64,000 bases of DNA from Microbacterium sp. Leaf288 (GTDB lineage Bacteria; Actinomycetota; Actinomycetes; Actinomycetales; Microbacteriaceae). The notes under the pieces were generated by a model. That model was not told the DNA's origin, searched no databases, and saw only the letters and a list, made by a program, of their open reading frames with translations. Made by a program: the position numbers and the translations under genes. The DNA lies in the NCBI RefSeq assembly GCF_001422925.1, contig NZ_LMNI01000010.1:124001-188000 (forward strand), written 5' to 3'. Below, one piece after another: positions 27,448 to 36,243 of the stretch (position 1 is the stretch's first letter; every line of letters begins with the position of its first letter).

Positions 27448-27939
27448 ATGCACTGCCCGTTCTGCCGCCACGCCGATTCGCGCGTCATCGACTCGCGCAC
27501 GAGCGACGACGGCCTCAGCATCCGCCGTCGTCGTCAGTGCCCGCAGTGTGGAGGCCGTTTCACCACGATCGAGACCGCGAGCCTCAACGTCATCAAGCGC
27601 TCGGGCGTGATCGAGCCCTTCAGCCGCGAGAAGGTCATGTCGGGCGTGCGCAAGGCGTGCCAGGGGCGGCCCGTGACCGATGCCGACCTCGCGGTGCTCG
27701 CGCAGACCGTGGAGGAGAGCATCCGCCAGACGGGCGCCTCGCAGCTCGACGCGAACGAGATCGGTCTCGCGATCCTCGGCCCGTTGCGCGACCTCGACGA
27801 GGTCGCCTACCTCCGGTTCGCGAGCGTGTACCAGGCGTTCGACTCGCTCGAGGACTTCGAGGCGGCCATCGAACAGCTGCGGGTCGACCACGGCCGCGCC
27901 CGCGCACATGACGAGATCGCGCCGGCCGCCACGGAGTGA
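27448..27939 (+). CDS. nrdR: Ribonucleotide reductase repressor NrdR
   Basis: 163 aa. An N-terminal zinc ribbon (Cys3, Cys6, Cys31, Cys34) and an ATP-cone domain from about residue 49 ([20 protein letters not shown]) define NrdR. It senses ATP/dATP and represses ribonucleotide reductase genes. C-terminal [21 protein letters not shown] is typical. No nrd gene or NrdR box is evident in this window, so it acts elsewhere. Confidence 0.96.
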   Translation: MHCPFCRHADSRVIDSRTSDDGLSIRRRRQCPQCGGRFTTIETASLNVIKRSGVIEPFSREKVMSGVRKACQGRPVTDADLAVLAQTVEESIRQTGASQLDANEIGLAILGPLRDLDEVAYLRFASVYQAFDSLEDFEAAIEQLRVDHGRARAHDEIAPAATE

Positions 27940-27944
27940 CCGGA

Positions 27945-27950
27945 TAGCCT
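27945..27950 (+). promoter_or_regulatory. -10 element of pyrD
   Basis: TAGCCT lies 7 bases before the ATG. AGGAGG in between would be a full Shine-Dalgarno only if transcription began further upstream. Confidence 0.45.
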
Positions 27951-27957
27951 AGGAGGG

Positions 27958-29001
27958 ATGTATCCCCTCCTCTTCCGCACCGTCTTGTCGCGCATGGACC
28001 CCGAGTCCGCCCACCACTCGGCGATGGTCGTGATACGGATGCTGGGGGTCCCGCCGTTCTCGTGGGCCGCGCGTGCGATCACCCGGCCTGCGCCGGAGCT
28101 GCGGACCACCGCCCTCGGGCTCACCTTCGACTCGCCCTTCGGCGTCGCGGCCGGGTTCGACAAGGACGTGAAGGGGGCGTCGGGACTCCACGCCCTCGGC
28201 TTCGGTCACGTCGAGGTCGGCACCGTCACCGCGATCCCGCAGGACGGCAACCCGCGCCCGCGGCTGTTCCGGCTCATCCCGGACCGCGCCGTGGTGAACC
28301 GGATGGGATTCAACAACCACGGAGCCGAGGCCGCGGCCGCGCGCCTGCGCACGCTCCGCAAGCGCTCGCGTCGCACGGTGCTCGGCGTCAACATCGGCAA
28401 GAGCCGGGTCGTCGACGTCGCGGATGCGACCGCCGACTACGTCCGCAGCGCGACGCTGCTCGCGCCGCTCGCCGACTACCTCGTGGTGAACGTGTCGTCG
28501 CCGAACACGCCGGGACTGCGTGGCCTCCAGGCCGTCGAGACGCTGCGTCCGCTGCTGGACGCCGTGCGCGGCGCCGCGGGCACGACGCCGCTGCTGGTGA
28601 AGATCGCGCCCGACCTCCCCGACGACGAGATCGTCGCGATCGCGCAGCTCGCGGTCGACGCCGGGCTGTCCGGGATCATCGCGACCAACACCACTATCTC
28701 CCGCGACGGGCTCGTCACCGACCCCGCGACGGTGGCCGCGGCCGGCGACGGCGGGCTCTCCGGTGCGCCGCTGAAGGCGCGCGCGCTCGAGGTGCTGCGA
28801 CTGCTGCGTCAGACGGTTCCCGCCGAGTTCGCGGTGATCTCGGTCGGCGGCGTCGAGACGGCAGCCGACGTGCAGGAGCGGTTGGATGCCGGAGCCACCC
28901 TGGTGCAGGGCTACACGGCCTTCCTCTACCGCGGCCCTCTGTGGGCGCGGCAGATCAACCGGGGGCTGGCGAGGCTCAGGCCGGCTTCTGGCCGCGCTTG
29001 A
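27958..29001 (+). CDS. pyrD: Dihydroorotate dehydrogenase (quinone), class 2
   Basis: 347 aa, FMN enzyme of pyrimidine synthesis that passes electrons to the quinone pool. An N-terminal membrane-associating helix (MYPLLFRTVLSRMDPESAHH) and the active-site serine in VNVSSPNTPGLRGLQ mark class 2. GVAAGFDKD, NRMGFNNHG and ISVGGVETAADVQERLDAGA bind FMN and orotate. Its 3' end overlaps the convergent DUF3043 gene by 26 bases. Confidence 0.95.
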   Translation: MYPLLFRTVLSRMDPESAHHSAMVVIRMLGVPPFSWAARAITRPAPELRTTALGLTFDSPFGVAAGFDKDVKGASGLHALGFGHVEVGTVTAIPQDGNPRPRLFRLIPDRAVVNRMGFNNHGAEAAAARLRTLRKRSRRTVLGVNIGKSRVVDVADATADYVRSATLLAPLADYLVVNVSSPNTPGLRGLQAVETLRPLLDAVRGAAGTTPLLVKIAPDLPDDEIVAIAQLAVDAGLSGIIATNTTISRDGLVTDPATVAAAGDGGLSGAPLKARALEVLRLLRQTVPAEFAVISVGGVETAADVQERLDAGATLVQGYTAFLYRGPLWARQINRGLARLRPASGRA

Positions 29002-29569
29002 CCTGCGGCTTCGGAAGGCGCAGGAAGCGCATCTGGACGGTGCGCATGGCGGCGTACCAGCCCAGGCCCTTCTCGACCTTGCCCTCGCCGAACTTCTTCC
29101 GGACGGCGCGCTTGACGGTGATCGACGTGATCACCATGTCGCCGATGACGAAGAAGATGAAGATCCAGAGGCCGACGAACGCGTAGTACTGCAGGGCCGC
29201 GATCGGCAGGAACGTCGCGAGGATGACGAGCACCATCGCGGGCATGACCGCCTCGCCCAGGTGCCAGCCGGCGTCGACCCAGTCGCGCACGAACTTGCGC
29301 TGCGCACCCTGGTCGCGGGCCGGGAGGTAGCGCTGGTCGCCGTTGGCCATGCCGATACGGGCCTTCTCGCGCTGCGCGGCGAGATCCGCCTTGGCGCGGG
29401 CCTTCGCCTCCTTGGTGTCGGGCACGAGGGGGCGCTTGCGGGCGGCCTCCTGCTCGGCGCGCGAGGGAGTGGGGCGGCCCTTGTTCGAGGGGCCGGTGGG
29501 GACGCCGTTGAGCACGGTGCCCTCCGACGGTGCGTCGTTGGACGAAGGAGCTGCAGGTGTCTTGGCCAC
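28976..29569 (-). CDS. DUF3043 membrane protein
   Basis: 197 aa. The highly basic N-terminal half contains RPTPSRAEQEAARKRPLVP and RDWVDAGWHLGEAVMP. It is followed by two membrane segments (about 105-150) and a basic tail. This arrangement is the actinobacterial DUF3043 family, of unknown function. GTG 29569 was chosen because GAGGAT lies 7 bases upstream and the family starts M/VAKTPA; the frame opens at 29602. It is convergent with pyrD and divergent from the M20 peptidase. Confidence 0.85.
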   Translation of the reverse strand: MAKTPAAPSSNDAPSEGTVLNGVPTGPSNKGRPTPSRAEQEAARKRPLVPDTKEAKARAKADLAAQREKARIGMANGDQRYLPARDQGAQRKFVRDWVDAGWHLGEAVMPAMVLVILATFLPIAALQYYAFVGLWIFIFFVIGDMVITSITVKRAVRKKFGEGKVEKGLGWYAAMRTVQMRFLRLPKPQVKRGQKPA

Positions 29570-29603
29570 GGGTGATCCTCGGAGTGCGGAGAAGGGGTGC
29601 ACT

Positions 29604-29611
29604 TAAGATTA
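29604..29611. promoter_or_regulatory. Overlapping divergent -10 elements
   Basis: TAAGAT (29604-29609, plus) lies 7 bases before the peptidase ATG. TAATCT (29611-29606, minus) faces the DUF3043 gene. The two share four base pairs, so the two polymerases probably exclude each other. Confidence 0.45.
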
Positions 29612-29616
29612 CCCGC

Positions 29617-31017
29617 ATGACCTCTGAGCTCTCCCGACAGGATGCTGTGCGCGAAGCCGCGGCTTCCGGCATCCCTTCCGCCCTCGCCGATCTCGGCGAT
29701 CTCGTGCGCATCCCGTCCGTCGCGTTCCCCGGGTTCGACCCCGCTCAGGTGCAGCGCAGCGCGGAGGCGGTCGCCGAGCTCGTGCGGGAGACGGAGCTGT
29801 TCGAGACGGTGGAGATCCGCACCGCCGTGATCCCCGAGACGGGGGAGCGGGGCAACCCCGCCGTACTCGCGACGCGCGCCGCCCGCAACGGCGCCCCGAC
29901 GATCCTGCTCTACGCGCACCACGACGTGCAGCCGGTCGGCGACGAGTCGCTCTGGGAGTCGTCGCCGTTCGAGCCCACCGTCCGCGGCGGCCGGCTCTAC
30001 GGCCGGGGTGCCGCCGACGACAAGGCCGGCATCATGGCCCACCTGGCGGCGCTGCGCGCGCTCAAGGAGGGGATCGGCGACGACTTCGACCTCGGTGTCG
30101 CGCTGTTCTTCGAGGGGGAGGAGGAAGCGGGCTCGCGGTCGTTCGCGCAATTCCTCTCCGACAACGCCGACGCGCTGCGCGCCGACGTGATCGTCGTCGC
30201 CGACTCCGGCAACTGGGACGACAAGACCCCCGCGCTCACCGTGTCGCTGCGCGGCAACACGCGCTTCACCCTCCGCGTGCGCACCCTCGAGCACGCCTCG
30301 CACTCCGGCATGTTCGGCGGAGCGGTGCCCGACGCGATGATGGCGACCGTCACGCTGCTGGCGACGCTGTGGGACGAGGACGGCGCCGTGGCCGTGGCGG
30401 GACTCACGGAACGGGATGCCGAGACCCCTGAGTACACCGAGGAGACGCTGCGCGACGAGGCCGGGCTGCCTGCCGGCGTCTCGCCTGTCGGCCGCGGCAC
30501 GATCCTCAGCCGCATCTGGAACAAGCCGTCGATCACGGTGACGGGCATCGACGCGCCGAGCGTCGTGAACGCCTCGAACACGCTGAGCCCTGAGATCTCC
30601 GTCGTCATCAGCGCCCGCATCGCGCCCGGTCAGCCGGCGCGCGAGGCCTACGCCGCCATCGAGGCGCACCTCCGCGAGCACGCGCCGTTCGGGGCGCAGC
30701 TGACATTCAGCGATCAGGACTACGGCGACGCCTTCCTCGTCGACACCTCGGGCTGGGCCGTGGAGGCTGCCCGAGAGGCGCTCCACGAGGGCTACGGCGT
30801 CGAGTCCGTCGACATCGGCGTGGGCGGGTCGATCCCGTTCATCGCCGACCTCGTGCGGGAGTTCCCGGGCGCCCAGATCCTCGTGACCGGCGTCGAGGAC
30901 CCGCACGCCAAGGCCCACAGCCCCAACGAGTCGCTGCACCTCGAGACGTTCCGCAATGCGGTGCTCTCCGAGGCGCTCCTGCTCGAGAAGCTCGACGCGC
31001 GCGTGTCGCAGGCGTGA
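29617..31017 (+). CDS. M20-family dipeptidase/peptidase
   Basis: 466 aa zinc metallopeptidase. The first metal motif is AHHDVQP (His101, Asp103). GRGAADDKAGI bears the bridging aspartate, FFEGEEEAGS the catalytic Glu and next ligand, and VADSGNWD a further ligand. A dimerisation domain is inserted (about 215-330), and the last histidine is in DPHAKAHSPNESLHLE. Architecture fits cytosolic dipeptidases of the PepV/carnosinase type. The frame is open upstream, but ATG 29617 fits both homology and the -10 element. Confidence 0.92.
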   Translation: MTSELSRQDAVREAAASGIPSALADLGDLVRIPSVAFPGFDPAQVQRSAEAVAELVRETELFETVEIRTAVIPETGERGNPAVLATRAARNGAPTILLYAHHDVQPVGDESLWESSPFEPTVRGGRLYGRGAADDKAGIMAHLAALRALKEGIGDDFDLGVALFFEGEEEAGSRSFAQFLSDNADALRADVIVVADSGNWDDKTPALTVSLRGNTRFTLRVRTLEHASHSGMFGGAVPDAMMATVTLLATLWDEDGAVAVAGLTERDAETPEYTEETLRDEAGLPAGVSPVGRGTILSRIWNKPSITVTGIDAPSVVNASNTLSPEISVVISARIAPGQPAREAYAAIEAHLREHAPFGAQLTFSDQDYGDAFLVDTSGWAVEAAREALHEGYGVESVDIGVGGSIPFIADLVREFPGAQILVTGVEDPHAKAHSPNESLHLETFRNAVLSEALLLEKLDARVSQA

Positions 31018-31023
31018 CGCGAC

Positions 31024-31065
31024 GGCTCCGGGATCGGCGCGAACACGCCGGTCCCGGAGCCTTCT
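31024..31065 (+). terminator. Terminator hairpin after the M20 gene
   Basis: A stem of 10 bp plus 5 bp separated by a T-G pair (31024-31039 with 31046-31061, loop CGAACA) begins 6 bases after the stop and is followed by TTCT. Confidence 0.75.
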
Positions 31066-31146
31066 GCCAGCGGGCACGCGTAGAATCGTCGCATCCCGCC
31101 GCCTGAGTGGATGATCGATCCGGGGCGGCCCTTCCGGAGGAGTGCC

Positions 31147-31512
31147 ATGACCGACACCGCACTGACGACCGAGCAGACCGCCCGCGAACACGGTGTGCTG
31201 CTGACCGACGCCGCCGCCGGCAAGGTCAAGAACCTGCTGGAGCAGGAGGGACGCGACGACCTGCGTCTGCGCGTGGCCGTGCAGCCGGGCGGGTGCAGCG
31301 GCCTGATCTACCAGCTCTACTTCGACGAGCGCTACCTCGACGGCGACAAGACTGTCGACTTCGACGGCGTCGAGGTGATCGTCGACGACATGAGCGTTCC
31401 GTACCTCGACGGCGCCACGATCGACTTCAAGGACACCATCTCGGAGCAGGGCTTCACGATCGACAACCCCAACGCGGCCGGGTCGTGCGCGTGCGGCGAC
31501 AGCTTCCACTGA
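31147..31512 (+). CDS. erpA: A-type iron-sulfur carrier (ErpA/IscA-like)
   Basis: 121 aa. HesB-like fold with the three invariant cysteines: Cys50 in PGGCSGLIY and Cys114/Cys116 in AGSCACGDSF. It delivers Fe-S clusters to apo-enzymes. ATG 31147 follows GGAGGAG (31136-31142) by 4 bases; an upstream in-frame ATG at 31111 is not supported. It stands alone between two terminators, immediately before the cytochrome oxidase genes, whose Rieske partner needs a cluster. Confidence 0.93.
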   Translation: MTDTALTTEQTAREHGVLLTDAAAGKVKNLLEQEGRDDLRLRVAVQPGGCSGLIYQLYFDERYLDGDKTVDFDGVEVIVDDMSVPYLDGATIDFKDTISEQGFTIDNPNAAGSCACGDSFH

Positions 31513-31536
31513 TCGCTAACGATCCGATACTTTTCC

Positions 31537-31580
31537 GGCGGGTCCGGTGCGCTCCGATTAGCGCCCGGGCCCGCCTTTTT
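31537..31580 (+). terminator. Terminator after erpA
   Basis: An 11-bp GC-rich stem with one T-G pair (31537-31547 with 31565-31575) runs straight into five T residues (31576-31580). Confidence 0.85.
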
Positions 31581-31639
31581 CCGTCTCTGCGACACGATCA
31601 AACCTGAGCGGATGGCCTGAATCGCCTGGGCGGTTGCCC

Positions 31640-31674
31640 TAGACTGACGTGAGTCCTGTTCGTGATCGGAAAGG
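31640..31674 (+). promoter_or_regulatory. -10 and ribosome site of ctaC
   Basis: TAGACT (31640-31645) is the probable -10, giving a leader of about 30 bases. GGAAAGG (31668-31674) lies 6 bases before the GTG. No clear -35 was found. Confidence 0.5.
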
Positions 31675-31680
31675 TGCACC

Positions 31681-32577
31681 GTGCCTTCGAAACGCCGTAT
31701 CCGCTGGGCCGTTCTCCCACTCGGGATCGCAGCGGCTGCAGTCCTCGCCGGATGCACCCCGACCGAGCTGCACGGCTTCCTCCCCGGGTTCACCGAAGAC
31801 GGCCAGCCGGCCACCAACCACGTCGACATGGTCGCGGGTCTCTGGGTGAACTCGTGGATCGTTCTGCTCGTCGTCGGCGTGATCACGTGGGGCCTGATGG
31901 GGTGGGCGGCGATCGCCTACCGGCGTCGCAAGGGCCAGATGGGTCTTCCCGTCCAGCTGCGCTACAACATGCCGATCGAGATCTTCTACACGATCGTCCC
32001 CCTCATCCTCGTGGTCGGCTTCTTCGCCTTCACCGCGCGCGACCAGGCGATCCTCGAGACGCAGTACGACGAGCCCGACGTGGCGATCACCGCGATCGGC
32101 AAGCAGTGGTCGTGGGACTTCCAGTACGACGGCGCCAGCGATGACGAGACCGTCTGGACCATGGGCGTCCAGGCGCAGACCGATGAGCGCGGCGACGTCA
32201 TCAGCGAGCTGCCGACCCTCGTCCTCCCGGTCAACGAGTCGGTCAAGATCAAGCTGCAGTCGCGCGACGTCATCCACTCGTTCTGGATCATCGACTTCCT
32301 TTACAAGAAGGACATGTACATCGGCAAGGACAACTACTGGTCCTTCACCCCGACCCGCGAGGGCGAGTACGCCGGCAAGTGCGCCGAACTCTGCGGCGAG
32401 TACCACTCGATGATGCTGTTCAACGTCAAGGTCGTCAGCGCAGCCGAGTACGAGGACTACCTCGCCACGCTGCGCGAGGCGGGACAGACCGGCGACATCA
32501 ACGACGCCTACGACCGTCTGCAGAACGCGCCCGGGACGGGCGCTCAGGGCGAGGGATCCGAAGAGGGAGACAACTGA
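31681..32577 (+). CDS. ctaC: Cytochrome c oxidase subunit II (CtaC)
   Basis: 298 aa, CuA subunit of the aa3 oxidase. The signal peptide ends in lipobox LAGC (Cys25), so the mature protein is probably a lipoprotein. Two membrane helices follow (about 55-78 and 100-118). The CuA site is complete: His199, Cys234, Glu236, Cys238, His242, Met245 ([12 protein letters not shown]). It receives electrons from the cytochrome c domains of QcrC within a bcc-aa3 supercomplex. First gene of ctaC-ctaD-ctaF. Confidence 0.97.
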   Translation: MPSKRRIRWAVLPLGIAAAAVLAGCTPTELHGFLPGFTEDGQPATNHVDMVAGLWVNSWIVLLVVGVITWGLMGWAAIAYRRRKGQMGLPVQLRYNMPIEIFYTIVPLILVVGFFAFTARDQAILETQYDEPDVAITAIGKQWSWDFQYDGASDDETVWTMGVQAQTDERGDVISELPTLVLPVNESVKIKLQSRDVIHSFWIIDFLYKKDMYIGKDNYWSFTPTREGEYAGKCAELCGEYHSMMLFNVKVVSAAEYEDYLATLREAGQTGDINDAYDRLQNAPGTGAQGEGSEEGDN

Positions 32578-32579
32578 TC

Positions 32580-34343
32580 ATGGCGACGACGCTTCCGCTC
32601 CAGGAGACGACGCAGGGTCGCCCCACCACCCTGCCGCCGCGTCAGGCCGCACTGCTCAGCGCATCGCGCGTCGAGCAGAAGGGCAACATCATCGTCAAGT
32701 GGATCACCTCCACCGACCACAAGACGATCGGGTACCTGTACCTCATCTCCTCCGTCATCTTCTTCCTCCTGGGTGGAGTGATGGCGCTGATCATCCGTGC
32801 CGAGCTCTTCGAGCCCGGGATGCAGATCATCCCGACCAAGGAGCAGTACAACCAGCTCTTCACGATGCACGGCACGATCATGCTGCTGATGTTCGCGACG
32901 CCGCTGTTCGCGGGCTTCGCGAACGCGATCCTGCCGCTGCAGATCGGTGCCCCTGACGTCGCCTTCCCGCGTCTGAACGCCTTCGCCTTCTGGCTGTTCC
33001 TCTTCGGCTCGACCATCGCCGTCTCCGGCTTCCTCACCCCGCAGGGTGCCGCCGCGTTCGGCTGGTTCGCGTATCAGCCGCTCGCGAACGCGTCGTTCTC
33101 CCCTGGGGTGGGCGGCAACCTCTGGATGCTCGGGCTCGGCATGAGCGGTTTCGGCACCATCCTCGGTGCCGTGAACTTCATCACGACCATCATCACGATG
33201 CGCGCGCCCGGCATGACCATGTGGCGCATGCCGATCTTCTCGTGGAACACGCTGATCACCAGCATCCTCGTGCTGATGGCGTTCCCCGTGCTCGCCGCCG
33301 CCATCCTCGCCGCCGCCGCCGACCGCGTGCTCGGCGCCCACATCTACGACCCGGCCAACGGCGGTGTGCTCCTCTGGCAGCACCTGTTCTGGTTCTTCGG
33401 TCACCCCGAGGTGTACATCATCGCGCTGCCGTTCTTCGGCATCGTGTCGGAGATCTTCCCGGTCTTCAGCCGCAAGCCGATCTTCGGCTACAAGACGCTC
33501 GTCTACGCGACGATCGCGATCGCCGCCCTGTCGGTCGCGGTGTGGGCCCACCACATGTACGTCACCGGCGCTGTGCTGCTGCCGTTCTTCGCCCTGATGA
33601 CGATGCTGATCGCGGTGCCGACGGGTGTGAAGATCTTCAACTGGATCGGCACGCTCTGGCGAGGCTCGGTGACCTTCGAGACCCCGATGGTCTTCGCCCT
33701 CGGCTTCCTGGTGTCGTTCGTGTTCGGTGGTCTCACCGGCGTGATCCTGGCATCGCCGCCGCTCGACTTCGCCCTGTCCGACTCGTACTTCGTCGTGGCG
33801 CACTTCCACTACGTCGTGTTCGGCACGGTCGTGTTCGCGATGTTCGCCGGCTTCTACTTCTGGTGGCCGAAATGGACCGGGCGCATGCTCAACGAGCGCC
33901 TCGGCTACGTCCACTTCTGGATGCTGTTCATCGGCTTCCACATGACCTTCCTCATCCAGCACTGGCTGGGCGTCGACGGCATGGTCCGTCGCTACGCGGA
34001 CTACTCCGAGGCGGACGGCTGGACCTGGCAGAACCAGGTGTCGACGATCGGCGCCATCATCCTCGGCGCCTCGATGATCCCGTTCCTGTTCAACGTCTGG
34101 ATCACGTCGCGCAAGGCGCCGAAGGTCACCGTCAACGACCCGTGGGGCTACGGTGCCTCGCTCGAGTGGGCGACCTCGTGCCCGCCCCCGCGTCACAACT
34201 TCACGTCGATCCCGCGCATCCGCAGCGAGCGGCCCGCGTTCGACCTGAACCACCCCGAGGCGGGTATCCCGGTCGGCGTCGGTCCCGCGAAGGACGCCCC
34301 CGAAGCCCCGGTCTCCGACCTTGCCGATGGAGAGGTGAAGTAA
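32580..34343 (+). CDS. ctaD: Cytochrome c oxidase subunit I (CtaD)
   Basis: 587 aa, twelve-helix haem-copper subunit that reduces oxygen and pumps protons. The His275-Tyr279 cross-link site is in FFGHPEVYI, CuB ligands His324-His325 in AHHMYV, and the haem ligands in [14 protein letters not shown] 32580 lies 9 bases after AGGGAGA (32564-32570), giving start KxxTTLPLQ, and overlaps nothing upstream except the end of the ribosome site in ctaC. Confidence 0.98.
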   Translation: MATTLPLQETTQGRPTTLPPRQAALLSASRVEQKGNIIVKWITSTDHKTIGYLYLISSVIFFLLGGVMALIIRAELFEPGMQIIPTKEQYNQLFTMHGTIMLLMFATPLFAGFANAILPLQIGAPDVAFPRLNAFAFWLFLFGSTIAVSGFLTPQGAAAFGWFAYQPLANASFSPGVGGNLWMLGLGMSGFGTILGAVNFITTIITMRAPGMTMWRMPIFSWNTLITSILVLMAFPVLAAAILAAAADRVLGAHIYDPANGGVLLWQHLFWFFGHPEVYIIALPFFGIVSEIFPVFSRKPIFGYKTLVYATIAIAALSVAVWAHHMYVTGAVLLPFFALMTMLIAVPTGVKIFNWIGTLWRGSVTFETPMVFALGFLVSFVFGGLTGVILASPPLDFALSDSYFVVAHFHYVVFGTVVFAMFAGFYFWWPKWTGRMLNERLGYVHFWMLFIGFHMTFLIQHWLGVDGMVRRYADYSEADGWTWQNQVSTIGAIILGASMIPFLFNVWITSRKAPKVTVNDPWGYGASLEWATSCPPPRHNFTSIPRIRSERPAFDLNHPEAGIPVGVGPAKDAPEAPVSDLADGEVK

Positions 34344-34344
34344 G

Positions 34345-34779
34345 GTGCGCACGAACACCGGACTCTGGTGGCTGCTGACCATCTTCTTCCTGGTGGTGGC
34401 GGTCGTCTACACCGCGTGGAACATCATCGCCCACCCGGACGTGCCGTGGTACAACGGCATCGAGTGGGTCGGCAGCGTGGCGCTGCTGTTCACCGCACTG
34501 ATGGGCGCGCTGATCGCGTTCTACATCGGCAAGGTGCACAAGGCGCAGGGTGGCGAGCTGCCCGAGGACGTCCTCACGTCCGACATCGACGACGGTGACC
34601 CTGAGCTGGGCGAGTTCAGCCCGTGGTCGTGGTGGCCCATCGTCCTCGCGTTCTCGGCGGCGCTCGGCATGATCGGCCTTGCGGTCGGCGCGTGGATGAT
34701 GCCCATCGGCATCGCCGTCTTCGTCGTCGCGATCGTCGGCTGGGTCTACGAGTACTACCGCGGCTACTTCGCCCGCTGA
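34345..34779 (+). CDS. ctaF: Cytochrome c oxidase subunit IV (CtaF)
   Basis: 144 aa, actinobacterial fourth oxidase subunit. Four hydrophobic segments in two pairs (about 8-26, 41-62, 95-115, 118-137) are split by an acidic loop (LPEDVLTSDIDDGDPELGEF). It starts 1 base after the ctaD stop, so ctaCDF is one operon. It stabilises the supercomplex; no catalytic residues are expected. Confidence 0.93.
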   Translation: MRTNTGLWWLLTIFFLVVAVVYTAWNIIAHPDVPWYNGIEWVGSVALLFTALMGALIAFYIGKVHKAQGGELPEDVLTSDIDDGDPELGEFSPWSWWPIVLAFSAALGMIGLAVGAWMMPIGIAVFVVAIVGWVYEYYRGYFAR

Positions 34780-34816
34780 TCCGGCGCTGCCGGTCCGCAT
34801 GGCATATCGCGTGATG

Positions 34817-34851
34817 CGCACGGGGACCCGTCTGTGACGGGGCCCCGTGCG
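34817..34851 (+). promoter_or_regulatory. Hairpin enclosing the start of the PP2C gene
   Basis: A 9-bp stem (34817-34825 with 34843-34851) continued by an inner CCGT/ACGG helix encloses the GTG start at 34834 in its loop region. The GGGGA that could serve as ribosome site is in its 5' arm. TTT follows the stem, so it could act as a ctaF terminator, a translational block, or both. Confidence 0.55.
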
Positions 34852-35643
34852 TTTCTGCGTGCGGCGGCCTGCTCCGACATCGGCCCGCACCGCAAGACCA
34901 ATCAGGACGCCGCATTCACGGCCTCCTGGGGCGCAGCGGTGGCGGACGGCGTCGGGGGAGGACCCGCGGGCGACCTCGCCTCGGCGGCGTTCATCCACCG
35001 GCTGGCCGCGGGCCGTCTGGACGGCCTCGAGCCCGTGCAGCTCGCCGACGCCGTCCGGTCGGCCAACTGGGACCTCCGCGCCCATGTCGAGCGCGATCCG
35101 TCTCTGAGCGGCATGGCGACGACGTTCACCGGACTCTTCGCGGCCCGCGACGGCGGGCTTCTGCTGGCCCACACGGGAGACTCGCGGGCGTATCGCCTGC
35201 GAGGCGGCGAGCTCGCACAGGCGAGCAGGGACGATTCGCTCGTGCAGGCACTGGTCGACCGCGGGATCGTATCGATAACGGATGCTGCGTCCCACCCTCG
35301 TCGCAACATCATCACCGCCTCGCTGAGCGGCGCCGAACGCGATGCCGCGACGGTGACCGCGCACGATGCGCAGACCGGTGACAGGTGGCTGCTGTGCAGC
35401 GACGGCCTCACCGACTACGTGCCCGACGAAGAGATCCGCGATCTTCTTCTGGAGTTCCCGCACGCGGGAACGGCGGTCGAGGCGTGTGTGGCGGTGGCTC
35501 TGGAAGCCGGTTCCTCTGACAACGTCACCGTGGTGGTGTGCGACGTCGTCCTTGACGCCGGCGAGAACGGCGTCACGCCCGCGCAGACGGCGTTCTACGG
35601 TGCGGCCGCCGAACGGTTCATGGAGGGGCTGGAGTCGGCCTGA
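34834..35643 (+). CDS. PP2C-family Ser/Thr protein phosphatase
   Basis: 269 aa, soluble. PP2C metal motifs are present in order: SDIGPHRKTNQDA (about 15), VADGVGGGPAGD (about 36), HTGDSRAYRL (about 113), LCSDGLTDYVPDEE (about 188) and GSSDNVTVVV (about 227). It would remove phosphate from Ser/Thr of proteins using Mn or Mg. No membrane anchor is present, unlike PstP. No kinase gene is adjacent. GTG 34834 is the only start giving the short head typical of the family, and it lies inside a hairpin. Confidence 0.9.
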   Translation: MTGPRAFLRAAACSDIGPHRKTNQDAAFTASWGAAVADGVGGGPAGDLASAAFIHRLAAGRLDGLEPVQLADAVRSANWDLRAHVERDPSLSGMATTFTGLFAARDGGLLLAHTGDSRAYRLRGGELAQASRDDSLVQALVDRGIVSITDAASHPRRNIITASLSGAERDAATVTAHDAQTGDRWLLCSDGLTDYVPDEEIRDLLLEFPHAGTAVEACVAVALEAGSSDNVTVVVCDVVLDAGENGVTPAQTAFYGAAAERFMEGLESA

Positions 35644-35652
35644 GGCGGGCGC

Positions 35653-36072
35653 TCAGCCCACGACGGGCGCGCGCACGACCATCACCTGCGCGTCGAACAC
35701 GCGGGGGAGTGCTCCCTCGTCGTTCTCGGTCGGCTGTCCTTCGCGCACCCAGTACTCGTAGCCGCCGATCATCTCTTTGACGGGATAGCCGAGCTTGGCG
35801 AACTCGATGGCACCCTTCGCGCCCGCGTTGCAGCCGGGACTCCAGCAGTAGACGACGACGGGGGTCGAGCTGTCGATCTCGCGCGGTGCGCGATCGGCGA
35901 TCTCGCGGTACGGCATGTGGACCGCACCACGGATGCGTCCCTGTGCCCACGCCTCATCGCCGCGGACGTCGACGAGGACGAACTGCTCGCCGGCCTTCTG
36001 TGCGGCGTACACGTCGGAGGAGTCGGTCTCGAGGGCGAGTTTGGCGGAGAAGTACGAAAGGGCGTCGATCAT
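35653..36072 (-). CDS. Rhodanese-like protein
   Basis: 139 aa, single rhodanese domain. FVLVDVRGDEAWAQGRIRGA is the N-terminal signature and VYCWSPGCNAG the active-site loop with Cys76. The loop is CWSPGCN, longer and richer in Gly/Pro than the usual CxxGxR, so sulfur transfer is plausible but not certain. Convergent with the PP2C gene (9-base gap). It follows qcrB on the same strand but has its own -10. Confidence 0.88.
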   Translation of the reverse strand: MIDALSYFSAKLALETDSSDVYAAQKAGEQFVLVDVRGDEAWAQGRIRGAVHMPYREIADRAPREIDSSTPVVVYCWSPGCNAGAKGAIEFAKLGYPVKEMIGGYEYWVREGQPTENDEGALPRVFDAQVMVVRAPVVG

Positions 36073-36078
36073 GCATCC

Positions 36079-36084
36079 ACGCTA
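36079..36084 (-). promoter_or_regulatory. -10 element of the rhodanese gene
   Basis: On the minus strand TAGCGT lies 6 bases before the ATG. Confidence 0.45.
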
Positions 36085-36179
36085 GGTCAGCATCCGTGGC
36101 GGGACCTTCGAAAGCGCGGTCAGACGTCGTCTGATTCCTGCCGATCCGTGACGGGCGGACACGTATCGCTGCACAGAAC

Positions 36180-36226
36180 GACGGATGCCCCGGCACGATC
36201 GTGGAGATCGTGCCGGGGCATCCGTC
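36180..36226 (-). terminator. 21-bp perfect hairpin after qcrB
   Basis: 36180-36200 and 36206-36226 are perfectly complementary around a 5-base loop, starting 18 bases after the qcrB stop. The downstream sequence on the minus strand has only scattered Ts, so termination or 3'-end protection are both possible. Confidence 0.65.
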
Positions 36227-36243
36227 TGCGAAGTGCGGCGACC

